Assembly (NCBI GenBank): GCA_030278955.1
Contig: JAOANR010000002.1
Location: forward strand, 24,538,057-24,602,056
From: Hygrophila difformis
Taxonomy: Eukaryota; Streptophyta; Magnoliopsida; Lamiales; Acanthaceae
Direction of reading: 5' to 3'
Length of the DNA: 64,000 nt
Shown: in pieces, positions 46,239 to 58,400 of the stretch
Layout of the letters: each line of letters begins with the position of its first letter
Position numbering within the stretch: the first letter of the stretch is position 1
The notes under the pieces: generated by a model
What the model was told of the DNA's origin: nothing
Seen by the model: the letters and a program-made list of their open reading frames with translations, nothing else
Databases searched by the model: none
Program-made: the position numbers and the translations under genes

Positions 46239-47297
46239 TTACGGTTGCTTGGGCCGAGTGGTCACGTCTTCTCTCCTGTTTATGTTTTCTATTCGCGTCC
46301 GGCAGTCACGCAGCCGATGACCATGTCGACCGCACCGAAGGCATGCTCCAGGTTGAGGGCATCCCCTCGCATAGTGTGGTTTACCACACTTTGGACATGG
46401 TGGCGCATAGTCACCATGGTTGAAAACTATCCCCTTGTTTCGTCCATTGTCGTTTTGATGTGGTCGGTTCAAGTTTCTACGGAAATTGTCCTTATTCCTC
46501 TTGTATCGTCCTTGTGGTCCTTGGTTAGTCCCACCTACCGGTTTCCGTTTCAGTCCTTGAACTCGTGCAACCGCTACTGCATGATCATACACAGCTTGTA
46601 GGTCAGGGTAGTGCTCACCCGTGATCACCTCTCTAATAGATAGGTTCAGTCCCATCTCGAACTTCTGTGCCTTCTCTACATCAGTTGGCACCAGTCTCGG
46701 CGCGAACCGCACCAACTCCTTGAAACGGTTATAGTATTCTTGGACCGTTTTTCCTCCTTGCCTCAGTGTCAGAAATTCCTCATACATAGCACCCTTCATG
46801 CTCATGGGATAAAAATGATCCCTAAGCAGATCCATGAATTCTGACCATGTGTAGGGCTCGTCGTACTCTGCACGTTTCCCTTGGGTGACTTGCCACCAAT
46901 CATCCGCCTCGCCTCCTAGGTAGTATGAAGCTACGTGAACCTTTTCCCCGGGACACTTTACGGCGTTCAACAGCTTGTCGAACGTCCGTATCCATTGCTC
47001 TAGCTGAGTCGGGTCCTCTTCGCCGGCGTAGTGGGGTGGTTGGTAAGGGTTTACCAAGGCTAAGTAGTTGACCCGGGTTACCGGTGGTGGTACACCCGCT
47101 TGTGCACGTTGCACTTCAGCATTTCCTAATACTACGAGAACTTCCTCGACAGTCCTTAGACGCTCATCCATATTGTTGGGAACATGAGGCACTCGCCCTC
47201 CTATGTTCTGAGGGATCTCATTATTGTTCGGTGTGTTGGGGAGGTCAGCGTTAGTGTTGTTTGGGATTTCCTTTCTCGATTTTCCCTTAGGTGCCAT
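46239..47297 (-). CDS. Gag protein of gag-only element, copy 2
   Basis: 352 residues, nearly identical to copy 1. Differences seen: an in-frame 3-bp loss that removes one Asp (CPDGEK to CPGEK, near residue 116) and Arg to His in VYDRAVAVA. Both zinc knuckles and the capsid core are intact. The in-frame loss fits selection or chance over a short time. Confidence 0.92.
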   Translation of the reverse strand: MAPKGKSRKEIPNNTNADLPNTPNNNEIPQNIGGRVPHVPNNMDERLRTVEEVLVVLGNAEVQRAQAGVPPPVTRVNYLALVNPYQPPHYAGEEDPTQLEQWIRTFDKLLNAVKCPGEKVHVASYYLGGEADDWWQVTQGKRAEYDEPYTWSEFMDLLRDHFYPMSMKGAMYEEFLTLRQGGKTVQEYYNRFKELVRFAPRLVPTDVEKAQKFEMGLNLSIREVITGEHYPDLQAVYDHAVAVARVQGLKRKPVGGTNQGPQGRYKRNKDNFRRNLNRPHQNDNGRNKGIVFNHGDYAPPCPKCGKPHYARGCPQPGACLRCGRHGHRLRDCRTRIENINRREDVTTRPKQP

Positions 47298-47814
47298 TCT
47301 CTGTTATCAACGCACGTGAAGATGAGTTTCTAATCTAAGGCAAGTTAGCGTTCAAGAAAATCTATAAGGTAGGATTGGAAAGAGGTAATAGATAGGAGAA
47401 TGCTAAACTTAGGTGATCAAATTATAAGACTGAGGCAGAATTAGTTTAAAGCAAACGCTTCTAAGTCAAGGTCATGACCAATTTGAAGGTAAGAGTTTTG
47501 ACACTGTTAATTCACATAAAAAAAATTAGCGCGATATTCATGTATGTATGTATGCGAATGCATGTATGCTTTATACAATGCTACCCCAACCCCGAAAAAA
47601 TATTTTCGTGACTTTAAAAACTTGTTGGAAAAATTTCTATGCATATGTAAATATTTCCCATGGGTTTCAAATAAATTTTGTTCCATGGAAACAAAACTTA
47701 AAATTTAAATAATAATAATGGTACTTTAAAATTTTAAAATAATATTAATATTTGTTTAAAAATCTTGGGCCTCTATATTGGCCAAAATAATAATAATAAT
47801 TTAAAAATATTTCC
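47298..47814 (-). other. Leader of interior 2
   Basis: Same as interior 1, with the CCATGG repeat at 47656-47690, 125 bases from the PBS as in the other unit. One A fewer in the A-run near 47520. Confidence 0.7.
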
Positions 47815-47828
47815 GGGCTCTGATACCA
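47815..47828 (-). other. Primer-binding site, tRNA-iMet
   Basis: Minus strand TGGTATCAGAGCCC, next to LTR 3. Confidence 0.92.
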
Positions 47829-47831
47829 CTT

Positions 47832-50800
47832 TGTAACACCCCGGATTTGATAACCCAGGCCGAGGTGTCACCGCCGCACCTCCCTAGCAAGACGCGGTTT
47901 CTCCGAGCTTGCTAAAGAGATGCAAGGCTATAGGTGTTGGAAAAAGTCTTAAAAGTAAGTCCGGAATTACTTAAAAATAATAATGTAGTATCATCCATAC
48001 ATGATAAAAATAAATAGTTGCAGCGGGAATTTAAATATGGGCCGACATGGCCAAAACTCGGGTCAACAAGCCCGTATGCAAGTCATGTAAAATAAATAAC
48101 TAAATGTCCAAAGTAATCCCCCGATGCATGATCATGCTCCGTACTCTGTAATGGAAAAATAAACAACAGGTTTTATCAGTATATAAAATACTGAGTAAGT
48201 TACTTCCTAACGTAACGATAAAGGGGTTTTAAAAAGATTATTTAATTAATTTAAAACTTATACTTCTACTCAGGCTTAAATTTAAATATTACAAATTCGT
48301 AATCTTACTTGCCGCGGAAAACATGATTTATTTATTCAAAACAAGAACACAAAATTTAGAGACATAATTTAAAGGCGTAATTTAAAAGCGTAATTTAAAT
48401 GCATAATTTAGAAACATGGTAAATAGGATTTAAGCATAATTAACCGCTCACACGAGTCTTTTACTTTTCATCCCGTAAACTAAGAAGAGGACACCACACA
48501 AGGGAGATCACTAACGAGGCAATCTCAATAGTCGTAACCAGATAGCCGGTGAACCGGCGGCCGCAACCCTATCAGTATTGACTGCCGTTTTGGCGAGCCA
48601 TGTATATCTACCGTCAATTTGACAGGCGTGTATATCAACTGTCATTTGACAGGCCTTTCAAGCGGTTTCACTGCCACTCGGGCAGGCCGGGTATTTCCCA
48701 CTGCCGATTTGGCAGGCCATGTGCACAACTGCCGTTTTGGCATAGTAAGGAGACCACTAACGAGACAGTCTCAAAAAGATAGTAGGACCACTAACGAGGC
48801 GATCCAAAAATAATGATAGCATGAAGATCGGCTCAGCCTAGTGAACGGGATTTTTCGAAAGTTCGTATTTCAATGTTATCAAATGATCGATATCGCGTTT
48901 TCATAGTTCGAGTTTTCTCAAGTTCGAAAAAATCCTATTCGTGGCAGTTTACGCCTTTCTTAATTAAAAATTCGTCTTTTCACCAAAAATTCTGAAATTT
49001 TTACAGTAGTTCAAAAACACACACATGAAAAACTTTCATGTTTTAAGATTTTGGAAATAAGGTTCCGAATTGAGTCGAAATTCGAGTTCATTGCAAAGAA
49101 TAATTTCTGTCTTAAAAATGGTTCCGTCGCAGGTTCGTGCAACGCTGATTAAAAATTCATTTCAAAACCAATCGATCCAAAATTTTTACAGGAGCTACAA
49201 AACACATTAAGAAACAAATTTCATGTTTTAAGAATTTGGAAATAATGAATTTTAGATGCTCAAAGATCGACCACAACACGCTGTACACGCGCGGACTCCG
49301 AAGGGGTTTTAAAACAGTTCTGAAATTTGGCCATTTTGACATATGAAATGAACTCCAAAATTTAAGAAATTTTACACACATAATCTAGACATAATTTCCT
49401 ACAACTTTTATTTAGAATTGCAAAGTTGAATCATTCTTTAAACGGGTGAATAATATGCATCAAATCGGGTCATAAAAACTGTCAGGATTCCAGATTTGGC
49501 GATTCAACTTTTGACGACTTTTTGGCATATCAAACGTAGTTCAAAAATTATGAAATTTTTCAGGGATAAACTAGACACCATCATCTACAACTTTTATGTT
49601 TTCACCCAAGATTAGTTTTGACCATAAAGGATCGAAAAACGCACAATAAGTTCGACTACGCAATCTGTCCAGTTTTCCATTAAATCACAGTTTATCTCCG
49701 AGGGGTTTTGAGTATGCAAACGTTAACGAAAATGCGTGAAATTTTAAAGACACAATATTTAGACAGTTAGCTACAACTTTTGTTCTTACATAAAAGTTTA
49801 GTTTTGAAGGATTCCATTAGAAAAACATCAAAGAAGTTCAACGCTCCAATCTGTCATCAGTTTCGATTTTGGGAGAAAACGCAGAGTAAACCAGATTCGA
49901 TTTCGGGGGTCAAACGTTGATGAAAACTCTTGAAATTTTGACACAAACTAGATTATGGTCTTAGGAACAAAGTTCATGTTTTGGCCAATCCGTTTTAAAC
50001 ACTCGAAAGGGTCGAACTCATGAGGTTTCCGGAACTGCGCGGATTGGGGTTTTTAAGTTCCGATTTTTACGTTTTTGTTTAGATCTATTGATTCGTTCGA
50101 TTTTAGTCACCCAAAATTGAAACGCAAGGAATCAACTTACAGTGTTAGAGTTTAGGATCGTCACGGGGCTCTCTCGGGTTGTCTAGGATTGCGACGAGCG
50201 GGTGTCTTCCACCGATCTCCTTCTTCTTCGCCCCCGAAGTGAACTCGTAAGAAAGTTTCGATGGTTAGGTTCGAATTTACTACATTATGGATGAATACAA
50301 AACTGTACAACACCTTACCAACGTCCAAGGGGTCTGTCTTCTCCTTCTCAAGTCCTTCTTGTTCGGATTTCGTCGTCGGAACTTCAAGAACACAAGGGAT
50401 TCCGGGGTTTTCGACTTTGGGAGGAGTTGGAGAGAATGTGAGGAGAAGAGGGCTGCTCTAGGGTTGTGTTTTTTTCGAATTTAGGGTTAGGGAGCAGTAT
50501 ATGGTCGTCCCACATATCCTTCCATAGCCCGGGATTGAGTTTCCATCGTCGGGGGTCGAAAATATGGCAAGAAAATCGTCGGAACGCGTTGTTGCCATTT
50601 TCTGGGGAGGTCACGCGGACTTGGCGCGCTCCTAGGCTAAACATCACACGGCCAGCGCGCGGCCTCCGCCTGGGCCTCGGTCCGGGCGGGTCCGTGCGAT
50701 CCGATCGGGCCTTTTCTCCTCTCTTTCGGACTTCTGTGCTCCTACGTTTTCGGGCTCGATTTTTCGGGTCATTCTCGGATTATAAATTCTTATCTTAAAT

Positions 50801-51181
50801 TTATCTCGTCTCGAATTAACCCCGTATTCGAAATCTTGAGTCCGTTGCATTTGGATTCGTCGGCTTCTAATTCGTCGTCTTTTGACTCCCGTGTAACAAT
50901 TTTTCTAATTAAATTATTTCCGACTTCACCGGTTCCTGGAATTAAAATTCTTTTCTTTCTTGAATTTAGTTCCAATTCTTTTGACTCGATTCATGGAATG
51001 TCTCCGGGCTTCCTTTCCCTCCTTTATTCCATTTTGAATTTTGAATCTATCGGCGTTTCATTTCCGAGCAATAATTTATTGTGGTAAATTATTTTCTTCT
51101 TCTCGGAGATATTTCAACCTTGATTTGATTAAGAACTAAGTTTTATTCCTTTGGACGCCGATAAAAATCCCGGGTATTACA
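47832..51181 (-). repeat. LTR 3 of gag-only array (3350 bp)
   Basis: The outer 5' LTR on the sense strand. A few private changes (GAAAAACTTTC near 49027, CATCACACGGCC near 50642). Hairpin array at 48582-48743. Directly followed by the TTTTC duplication. Confidence 0.95.
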
Positions 51182-51186
51182 TTTTC
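51182..51186. repeat. Target-site duplication TTTTC, right
   Basis: Identical to 37049-37053. Confidence 0.9.
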
Positions 51187-51985
51187 TTTGAGTAGAAATC
51201 AAGATCTAGATCCATTTCTATCGTATGTCAAATCTGTCAATAACTCGTTCCAGTGCATGTCTATGTTGTGTCTCATTTTTGGCTTAAATCCGTCCATTTT
51301 TGCGAAATCTTTCCTCATGAAATTTGTTTCTAACACATTAAAGAAGATGTCTGTAAAGTTTTACAATTTTTGGAGGTCGTTTGCCTCGTCAAATATGATC
51401 TGGTTTTTGGAAATAATCTGCTGTCAACCCGTTGACAGTGGAGTCTGATCTTGCAGCACGTTTTTGACAAACCTATGTTCATATTCTGTTGTTTCAATAT
51501 AAATGAAAGTTGTTCATATATGTGTCTAGTATGTCCCTGTCAAATTTTACAATTTTTTTGAAGTGTTATGTGAAAGTTATGGATTTTATTTTAACCACTG
51601 CCCTTGAATCGCTGAAGAGGGGAGTTTTTGAAATCAGGGTTTCTGTAATCGGCCCGTTTGGCCTAGAAGGAGTCCGAATTTTGAAATGACTATTTCTATG
51701 AAAAATGCTTCTTTTGACGTTTCCTAGCTACTGTAAATTTATCAGAATTTTTAAAAATAATATGGTATGTTTTCAGATGCGAAAATGATTACTGCTCATG
51801 TTAGAAAATCATGCTCTAAGTTGCAATTTTTATGTTAAGTGGAAATATAGATTTTTGAGTCCTTTCCCTATAGAAATTTGAAAAGTGCAAAACTACAAAG
51901 TTGTTCGTCTATGTGTTATCTATATACTTGGTGAATTTCGTAACCATAGGTAATGTTTTAGTTTCTATTTGAAATAGAGCTTGAA
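51182..51985 (+). repeat. Plus-oriented LTR fragment, right of array insertion
   Basis: Continues 36074-37053. It matches, in reverse, part of the LTR at 59632-62395 (for example GGCCCGTTTGGCCTAGAAGG against 60908-60940, and AGTTGTTCGTCTATGTGTTATC against about 60670). The match ends near 51985 in an A-run followed by TA repeats; the rest of this LTR, including the end at the PBS, is absent. The 86-residue frame at 51188 is LTR sequence. Confidence 0.6.
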
Positions 51986-52321
51986 AAAAAATATATATAT
52001 ATGTTAATACTAATAAGATAAAATAAAGGCTGTAAGCACATAAACTGATTGAATAAGTTTCAATTCAATCCATGTAATAGGGAATGATACGATTAGAAGA
52101 AATACATATCCCTACTTTTTCTTATTTTTATTCAATATACTCAATTAGTTTTATATATATATATATATATATACTAGAACTATTTGTTGGACGCGCTACG
52201 CAGCTCACAAGTGAGGAAAAAAATATTATGAAAAACGGTAATAAGACACTCATAATAGTTGAAAATTATTCCCCCAGAAATGAAACAAAATGATCATGGC
52301 CGCTAAGGACTTGAGTTGAAG
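51986..52321. other. AT-rich stretch, nothing recognised
   Basis: Contains (TA)n at 52154-52172 and no gene or clear repeat boundary. It lies between LTR remains and the 3' end of the reductase pseudogene. Confidence 0.4.
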
Positions 52322-54050
52322 TCAGCACTGGAATTGCATCTCCTGCGAGTATCCAATGGCATCAAAATGAGCAGCCATGGCTTTGTTCATTGGTAGTGGT
52401 CCGCATCTTAAAATCTGAACATCAGATGCAGGTTGGGGGCAGTGCTCCTGAATCATTTCCTTCGAGACAAAGCCCATGCCACCGTCCTATACTTCAGGAG
52501 GCTATCGAAAAATAAACAAGCAATCAAGTCAGCATTAGGATGTTGGACAACAACATTGATGTGAATCAAATGTTAAGTCATTGATAGTCGTAGTTCCAAA
52601 AGATGGAAAATTTTGTCGAAAATTTAACCAAGAGTTGTGAGTATATAAGCATGAATGTATTATATATCACTGCTTATGAGAACAAAAGGCAACCAAAATG
52701 AGAAACAATAAATCGAACTTCCTTGTGCAAAGATAAAATGCCAAGCTTGCCTGGTTGAGTACATAATAAACTTTTAACCCTTGTGGGTGAGTCTTAGCGA
52801 GCCAATCCAATTCTTCCTACCAGTGTTCTCACTATTCTAACAAGAACACCAAACGAAATAGATTTGATGGAGCTTAATGGAGACTTATTTTTAAGAAATT
52901 GAAACATTGTCCAATGCAAAACTTGGAAAAAGAGGAACAGTATTAAATGAATTCACCACCATTAGCAAAATGCCCTCGTAGGTAACATTAGAATAAATCA
53001 GGTGTACCTTTGTCCGATCCTTAGGATTCTCAAGAATAGCTCTAGCAACCTAAAGACGAGCCAAGAATAGGATTAAAATAAGGTAATTCTGCCTTGCAAT
53101 GGATATAGAAAAAACATTGAATTTAAACCTGGAACATTGGTGTAATTCCAGAGCCTCCACAGCAAGCATTCCAAACGCTCTTACCTCACATGGCAGGTAC
53201 TTGAAACGGCCCTAATTTTTAGAACGGATTATTTAAGCATTTAGATTATGACATAATTACACAGGCAACAAAAATTACTAATAGAAAATAAAACAAATGA
53301 AGTTGTAAAAATCCAACTTCGTTGAAAATTACCCATAGAGGACTTGTAAATACTATATCTATGACAAAGTAGTGAAATGCAAATACAGCTACTGGAATTA
53401 ATCAAATAGTCATATGTTGGTTTCATCCATTGATCCGAAATTTGGTTCGACAATAAAAGTTTATTATTTGCAGAGACAGAGAAGCAGTTGGGAAGAACAT
53501 GTACCTTTGGTCCTTTAACGGCCTGAAAATCACCTTCCTTCATTTCTCTAAAATGATGAGACATTCTTCCTTGTGGATACATCTAATTACATAGAACAGA
53601 TACTACTACAAATATAATCTTAAAAAACATGGAATTGCAATAATATTAAATAGGATAGATGAATATCAAAGAGAGAAAGATTTCACCTTTATTCCCAATG
53701 CAAAGTATCCAACATCAGAATCCAATGTGTTGGAGTGTAAGGCTTGATGACCTCTTCACCAGTGCTATCTTTACCCCTGCAGCCATAAATCCCAACAAAA
53801 TGAAGTGTAATAAACTATGCCATTCAAGCATTTCAACAGAAACAATGTGCCATTAAAAACCAAACACTGAAAGATTGGCGAATCGTGACTGAATTATAAT
53901 TTACAAACCTGCAGATTATGTATTGCCCGATAGGAAGGCCCAACATAGAAGTGGGAGTTGGAAGAGCAAATTTGAACTTTGCAACATTGCGGCTGAGTTG
54001 CGTTATCTTTACAAGTCTGAACTCCTTGGAATTTTCGGGAGCCAAGCACA
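52322..54050 (-). pseudogene. CBR1: NADH-cytochrome b5 reductase (CBR1-like) pseudogene
   Basis: Seven exons with intron spacing kept: 54050-53909, 53776-53687, 53582-53505, 53211-53129, 53049-52960, 52816-52751 and 52501-52322. The conceptual pieces read CLAPENSKEFRLVK, GKDSTGEEVIKPYTPT, MYPQGRMSHHFREMK, GRFKYLP, VARAILENPKDRTKVHLIYS, EELDWLAKTHPQGLKVYY and GFVSKEMIQEHCPQPASD, matching plant CBR1, a flavin enzyme that passes electrons from NADH to cytochrome b5 at the ER membrane. KPYTPT is the FAD-binding motif. Lesions: one base missing in exon 2 after TPT, two extra bases in exon 4 inside the NADH-binding glycine motif, a TAG in the last exon where the family has Trp, and CGPLPM for the usual CGPPPM. 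The last-but-one intron starts GC rather than GT. The exon for the N-terminal membrane anchor was not found. Introns show that this is a decayed gene or gene fragment, not a processed copy. Confidence 0.88.
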
Positions 54051-55471
54051 CTATAAATTAAATAAGAAGGTTCTAGTTAAGACAAGAAACGCCAACAAGA
54101 GCCTAAAGTTCTATACAACAAATATTTATATTGCCTGCGAAGATCTAATCTAATCTGTGTGCCAGGACAAAGTTACTCTTCCTGAACAAGTGAGAATAAA
54201 AAGCCCCCAAATTCTTAAGGCAAATAACAAAATCTTTAATCAGTTTAAAGTTCCAACACTGGCTTTCGTTCCTCATCCAAGCTATCAGCCAGGCAAACAC
54301 CACAAATATATTTAAAGCATACAGAAATTCACAACCATGAGTCAAAAAGGGGATCTAGAGTTCATATTTCGTTCAGAAGTAAACAAAGGGCAAACATAAG
54401 ATCAGCCAAAGCTTTGGGCTTCTTGGAGGAAAAATTAATCTAACAATCAAAAAGACAGAATGGAATTAAAGCAGAAGAAGAAAATTCCAACTTCTAAATG
54501 TCAAATTATACGATTAAAAATACAATCCCCAAATTATTCAACTAAATTCAAATGTCACCATCCCTCACATCATCATCTAAGTACTCTGAAGCACCCACAA
54601 ATCAAAAATCAGAAACCAAAAACAAAAAAAGAAAAAAAGAAAATGAAACGGAGGCAGAGAAGTAGGGGCGGCGCTGCCTTGTGGCGTCCCGCCCATCGCC
54701 GACGCCGTAGCCTCTCCCGCCCGGAAGATGAGGGCTTGCGGTAGATGGAGGAAGCGGCGATGGAGATGGAGTCTGAGGGCGAGACTGATGGTGGCGTCCC
54801 GAATTTATGGTTTTCGATTTGGGAAGGTTTCGTTTTTTTTTCATGGTCTACCTATGGAGTTTGCGTTGGTGAAGGTTGGGGAAGAATTGGGGGAAAAAGT
54901 TAGAATACAAAGAAAAATTAAAAAAAAATACTTGGAGAGCACTGTTTGGTGAGCACTGTTCATAACAGTGAAGTAAAAGAAGCGAGAAAGACGAAGTAAA
55001 ACTGTTACGATTTGGGATCGGAAAGAAAAGAGCCACAACACGAGACCTGCTTCACCGTTGGTAGAGACGGCTGCTCCGTATTCTGTGGAAAAAGCTATAT
55101 ATGTAGGCAAGTATAATTAGAATAATTTTAATTTAAATAAATAGATAAATAGATCCTGAGTATTATATGGAGTTAAGCACCCATTGCTGTAAATATGCAC
55201 AACATAGTTTTATTTTAGCTAGTCTATGGTGTTAATCGCCATACACCTAAATTATAGATCCTAATAACGGTTAAGTTACTGTTGTTATGTTACTGATGCT
55301 TTTGTCTTGTAAATATTTTATTACTGCTAGTACCACGCCGCTCCATTTTTGTTTATGCAAATCGTGTGTTGAACTATGACATTTCTCTACCCAATAACAT
55401 TGCCTTAGTTTAAGACTACTTCTGCCTTAGTTCCCCAGTAGTGCGTTTAGTAACTAGTTTTACATTTCAGA
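54051..55471. other. Region upstream of pseudogene, no confident gene
   Basis: This should hold exon 1 and the promoter of the reductase. 54640-54790 is GC-rich and carries an 80-residue minus frame (54602-54844) with SRPQTPSPSPLPPS-type low complexity; it lacks the hydrophobic anchor expected of exon 1. 55130-55471 is AT-rich and leads into the gag start at 55472 through TTTTACATTTCAG; no LTR or PBS is seen there. Confidence 0.4.
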
Positions 55472-58400
55472 ATGGCGCCCCGTGGAAGGCCTAGGAAGTA
55501 CCCCAATGTTGGCCAAGTTAACAATGAAAATGCTCCAAACGTGGCAATTGGGGCTCAAAACTTGAATCAAGGGGCCATCCCTAACGACGTTACTGGCATG
55601 GGAAACATACTTCCAAATGGGAATCAAGGGGTTAATCAACCCAACATACCTGCTGCTCGTGCACCTCAGCACGTGAATCAAAAGGCACCCCAAGGTCAAA
55701 ACATCCCCAATGTTGGAGACCAACCACCGCAAAACCCCGATGAGCCTAACTTTGGGAATGCTAATGAGCGACTGAGAATGATTGAACAGATGTTGATTAC
55801 TTTGGGCAATGCCCAACTCACCAAGGTCAAGCTGCTGCAGTTGCCGCTGCACCTCCACCTCAAGCTCGGATGAACTATATCGCGGTAGTAAGTCAGCATA
55901 ACCCTCCACGTTATGATGGTCAAGAGGATCATGCTAAGTTGGAGGATTGGATTCGCACATTTGATAAAATACTTGAAGCAACTGGGTGTCCTGAAGCAGA
56001 AAAAGCGTGCGTCGCTGCCTATCATCTAAGTGGCGATGCTGATGAGTGGTGGAAAAATCGTCAAGAGAACTTCGAAGAGGACGATGAGCCCTATACCTGG
56101 GAGGAACTGAAGGAAGCAATGCGAGATCACTTTTATCCCATGAGTTTGAAAGCTGAAAAATATGAGGAGTTCCTAACTTTAAAGCAAGGAACTATGACTG
56201 TCCAAGAGTACTACGCAAAATTCAAGGAACTTATAAGATTTGCTCCTCGCCTAGTACCCACCGAAGCTGAGAAAGCCCAAAAGTTTGAGATAGGGCTGGA
56301 TCTTACAATTCGAGAGATTGTGATGGGCACTCAATACCAAAATCTGCAATCCGTCTACATGAAGTAGTAGCAGTTGCTAGAGTTCAACAATCAAAAAGGA
56401 AAGCTGCGGGAGAAACAAGTAGGGGACCACCAACTCACGACAGAAGGAATCGCTTTCAGCAAGGTAACAATGCTAATAATTTTGGAGGAAGGCGTGGACG
56501 TCAACATGTGAATCAGACACACACAGAAACAATGGAAATAATGGAAATTAAAGGAACTTTGTGCAACCTCCATGCCCGCGCTGTAACAAGCGCCATTTGG
56601 TCAAGGAATGCCCAGCACCGGGAGCGTGCTATAGATGTGGTAGGGGACGACATCACTACAAGGATTGTCGAACGCGAATTGACCAGATAATCAAGAGAGA
56701 GGATTTGGCGAATCCTCGAGGAGGGAATGAACAGAATAATCACGATGGACGTAATGGAAATAACCAAGGACCGAGGCCACAACAGAATCAGAATCAGGGT
56801 AACTCAAATAATGGAAATCGTGGTCGACAAGGAAATCAAGGTGGTGAGCAGGGAGGTTAAATGTCATCAATCAAGCCGACATTCCGGAGCATGCCGATGT
56901 GTTAGCAGGTACTTTTACTGCTTTGAATGTACATGTTAAAGTTCTATTCGACTCTGGCGCTAGTTGTTCTTTCATTTCTTCAAGAATCATAGCGAACTTA
57001 GATCTACCTGCGCCTGTATTGATCAATTCGGAATTCAATTGCCTTCGGGTGAAGTTGTATCGTGCTCTGAACGATACAACGGAATCCCCATTATCATCAA
57101 GAACTTAGAATTCTTTGCGAATCTAATTAAGTTGGAGCTTAAGGATTTTGATATTATATTGGGTATGGACTGGCTAACCCAATAAAAGGCGGTAATCGAA
57201 TGTCAAAAGCAAAAGATTACCTTATCGAAGAGTAGGGGCAAGAAGGCGATATACTACTCCCAACCTATGAGACAAACTGCTAAGGTAGTCAATACTTTAA
57301 AGTTTAGCACTCTAATCAGAAAGGGCTAACCTTTATATGTTGGTTACATAAATAACCTCGAAATGGAGCAGAGTAAAATAGATGGCATCCCAGTTGTTAA
57401 GGAATACCCTGACGTGTTTCCCGAAGACATCCTAGGGATGCGACCACAACGAGATATTGAGTTTACCATCGATCTGGTGCCTGGAATCGAACCTGTGTCC
57501 AAAGCACCGTATCTTATGGCACCACTCGAAATGAAGGAACTCAAAGACCAACTTGAAGAGTTGTTGGGAAAAGGGTACATTCGACCCAGTACCTCACCGT
57601 GGGGAGCACCCGTGCTTTTCGTCAAGAAGAAAGATGGTGGGTTACGACTCTGCATTGGTTACAGGGGGTTAAATCAAGTCACCGTCAAGAACAAGTATCC
57701 GTTGCCGAGGATTGAAGACCTCTTCGACCAATTAAAAAGAGCTAAGGTATTCTCGAAGATCGATCTGCGGTTGGGATACCATCAGCTACGAATTGCAGAG
57801 AAGGACATTCAGAAAACAGCCTTTCGTACAAGATATGGCCACTACGAATTTGTAGTGATGCCATTTGGACTAACCAACGCCCCTGCTGTGTTCATGAACA
57901 TGATGAATAACGTATTCCGTGAAATCTTAGATGAGTGTGTTGTCGTGTTTATCGACGACATTCTGATATACTCGCGGGACAAAGACGAGCATGCGAACCA
58001 CCTCCATAAGGTGTTGAGGACACTAAGAGACAACCAGTTATATGCCAAGTTGTCCAAATGTGATTTTTGGATGACAAAGGTGGCATTTCTAGGCCACATC
58101 ATTTCAGCGGAAGGAGTTTTTGTCGATCCGACCAAGATTTCGATAGTAACCGATTGGCCTGCACCCACGAGCCAGACGGAGGTAAGAAGCTTCCTTGGAT
58201 TAGCCGTATCCATATGAGGTTTGTCCGAGACTTTTCAAGAATCGCACGACCCCTAACTCAGCTACTGAAGAAAGGTTTGAAGTATGAATGGACTAAGGAG
58301 TGTGAAATAGCCTTTCAAGAGTTGAAGATGAGGCTTACAACCGCTCCAATACTCGTTCTTCGATCGGATAATGAGGATTTCGAAGTGTACAGTGACGCTA

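Larger units (their letters stand above)
37054..51181 (-). mobile_element. Gag-only LTR element, tandem three-LTR array (14.1 kb)
   Basis: Structure LTR-interior-LTR-interior-LTR, each LTR exactly 3350 bp and each interior about 2040 bp. Each interior has iMet PBS, CCATGG leader repeat, an intact gag frame, two hairpin-polypurine modules, but no protease, reverse transcriptase, RNase H or integrase. This matches the class called TR-GAG, which depends on proteins of full-length elements. Gag is of the Tekay type. The LTRs and interiors differ at only a few sites each, so the array is young. The shared outer TTTTC duplication points to one insertion followed by unequal exchange between LTRs. 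An assembly duplication is possible, but the small differences between units argue against simple copying. Confidence 0.9.

Noticed and set aside
54602..54844. Candidate exon 1 of the reductase gene (80-residue minus ORF)
   Set aside because: No hydrophobic membrane anchor and no similarity that I can recognise; low-complexity SP-rich sequence.
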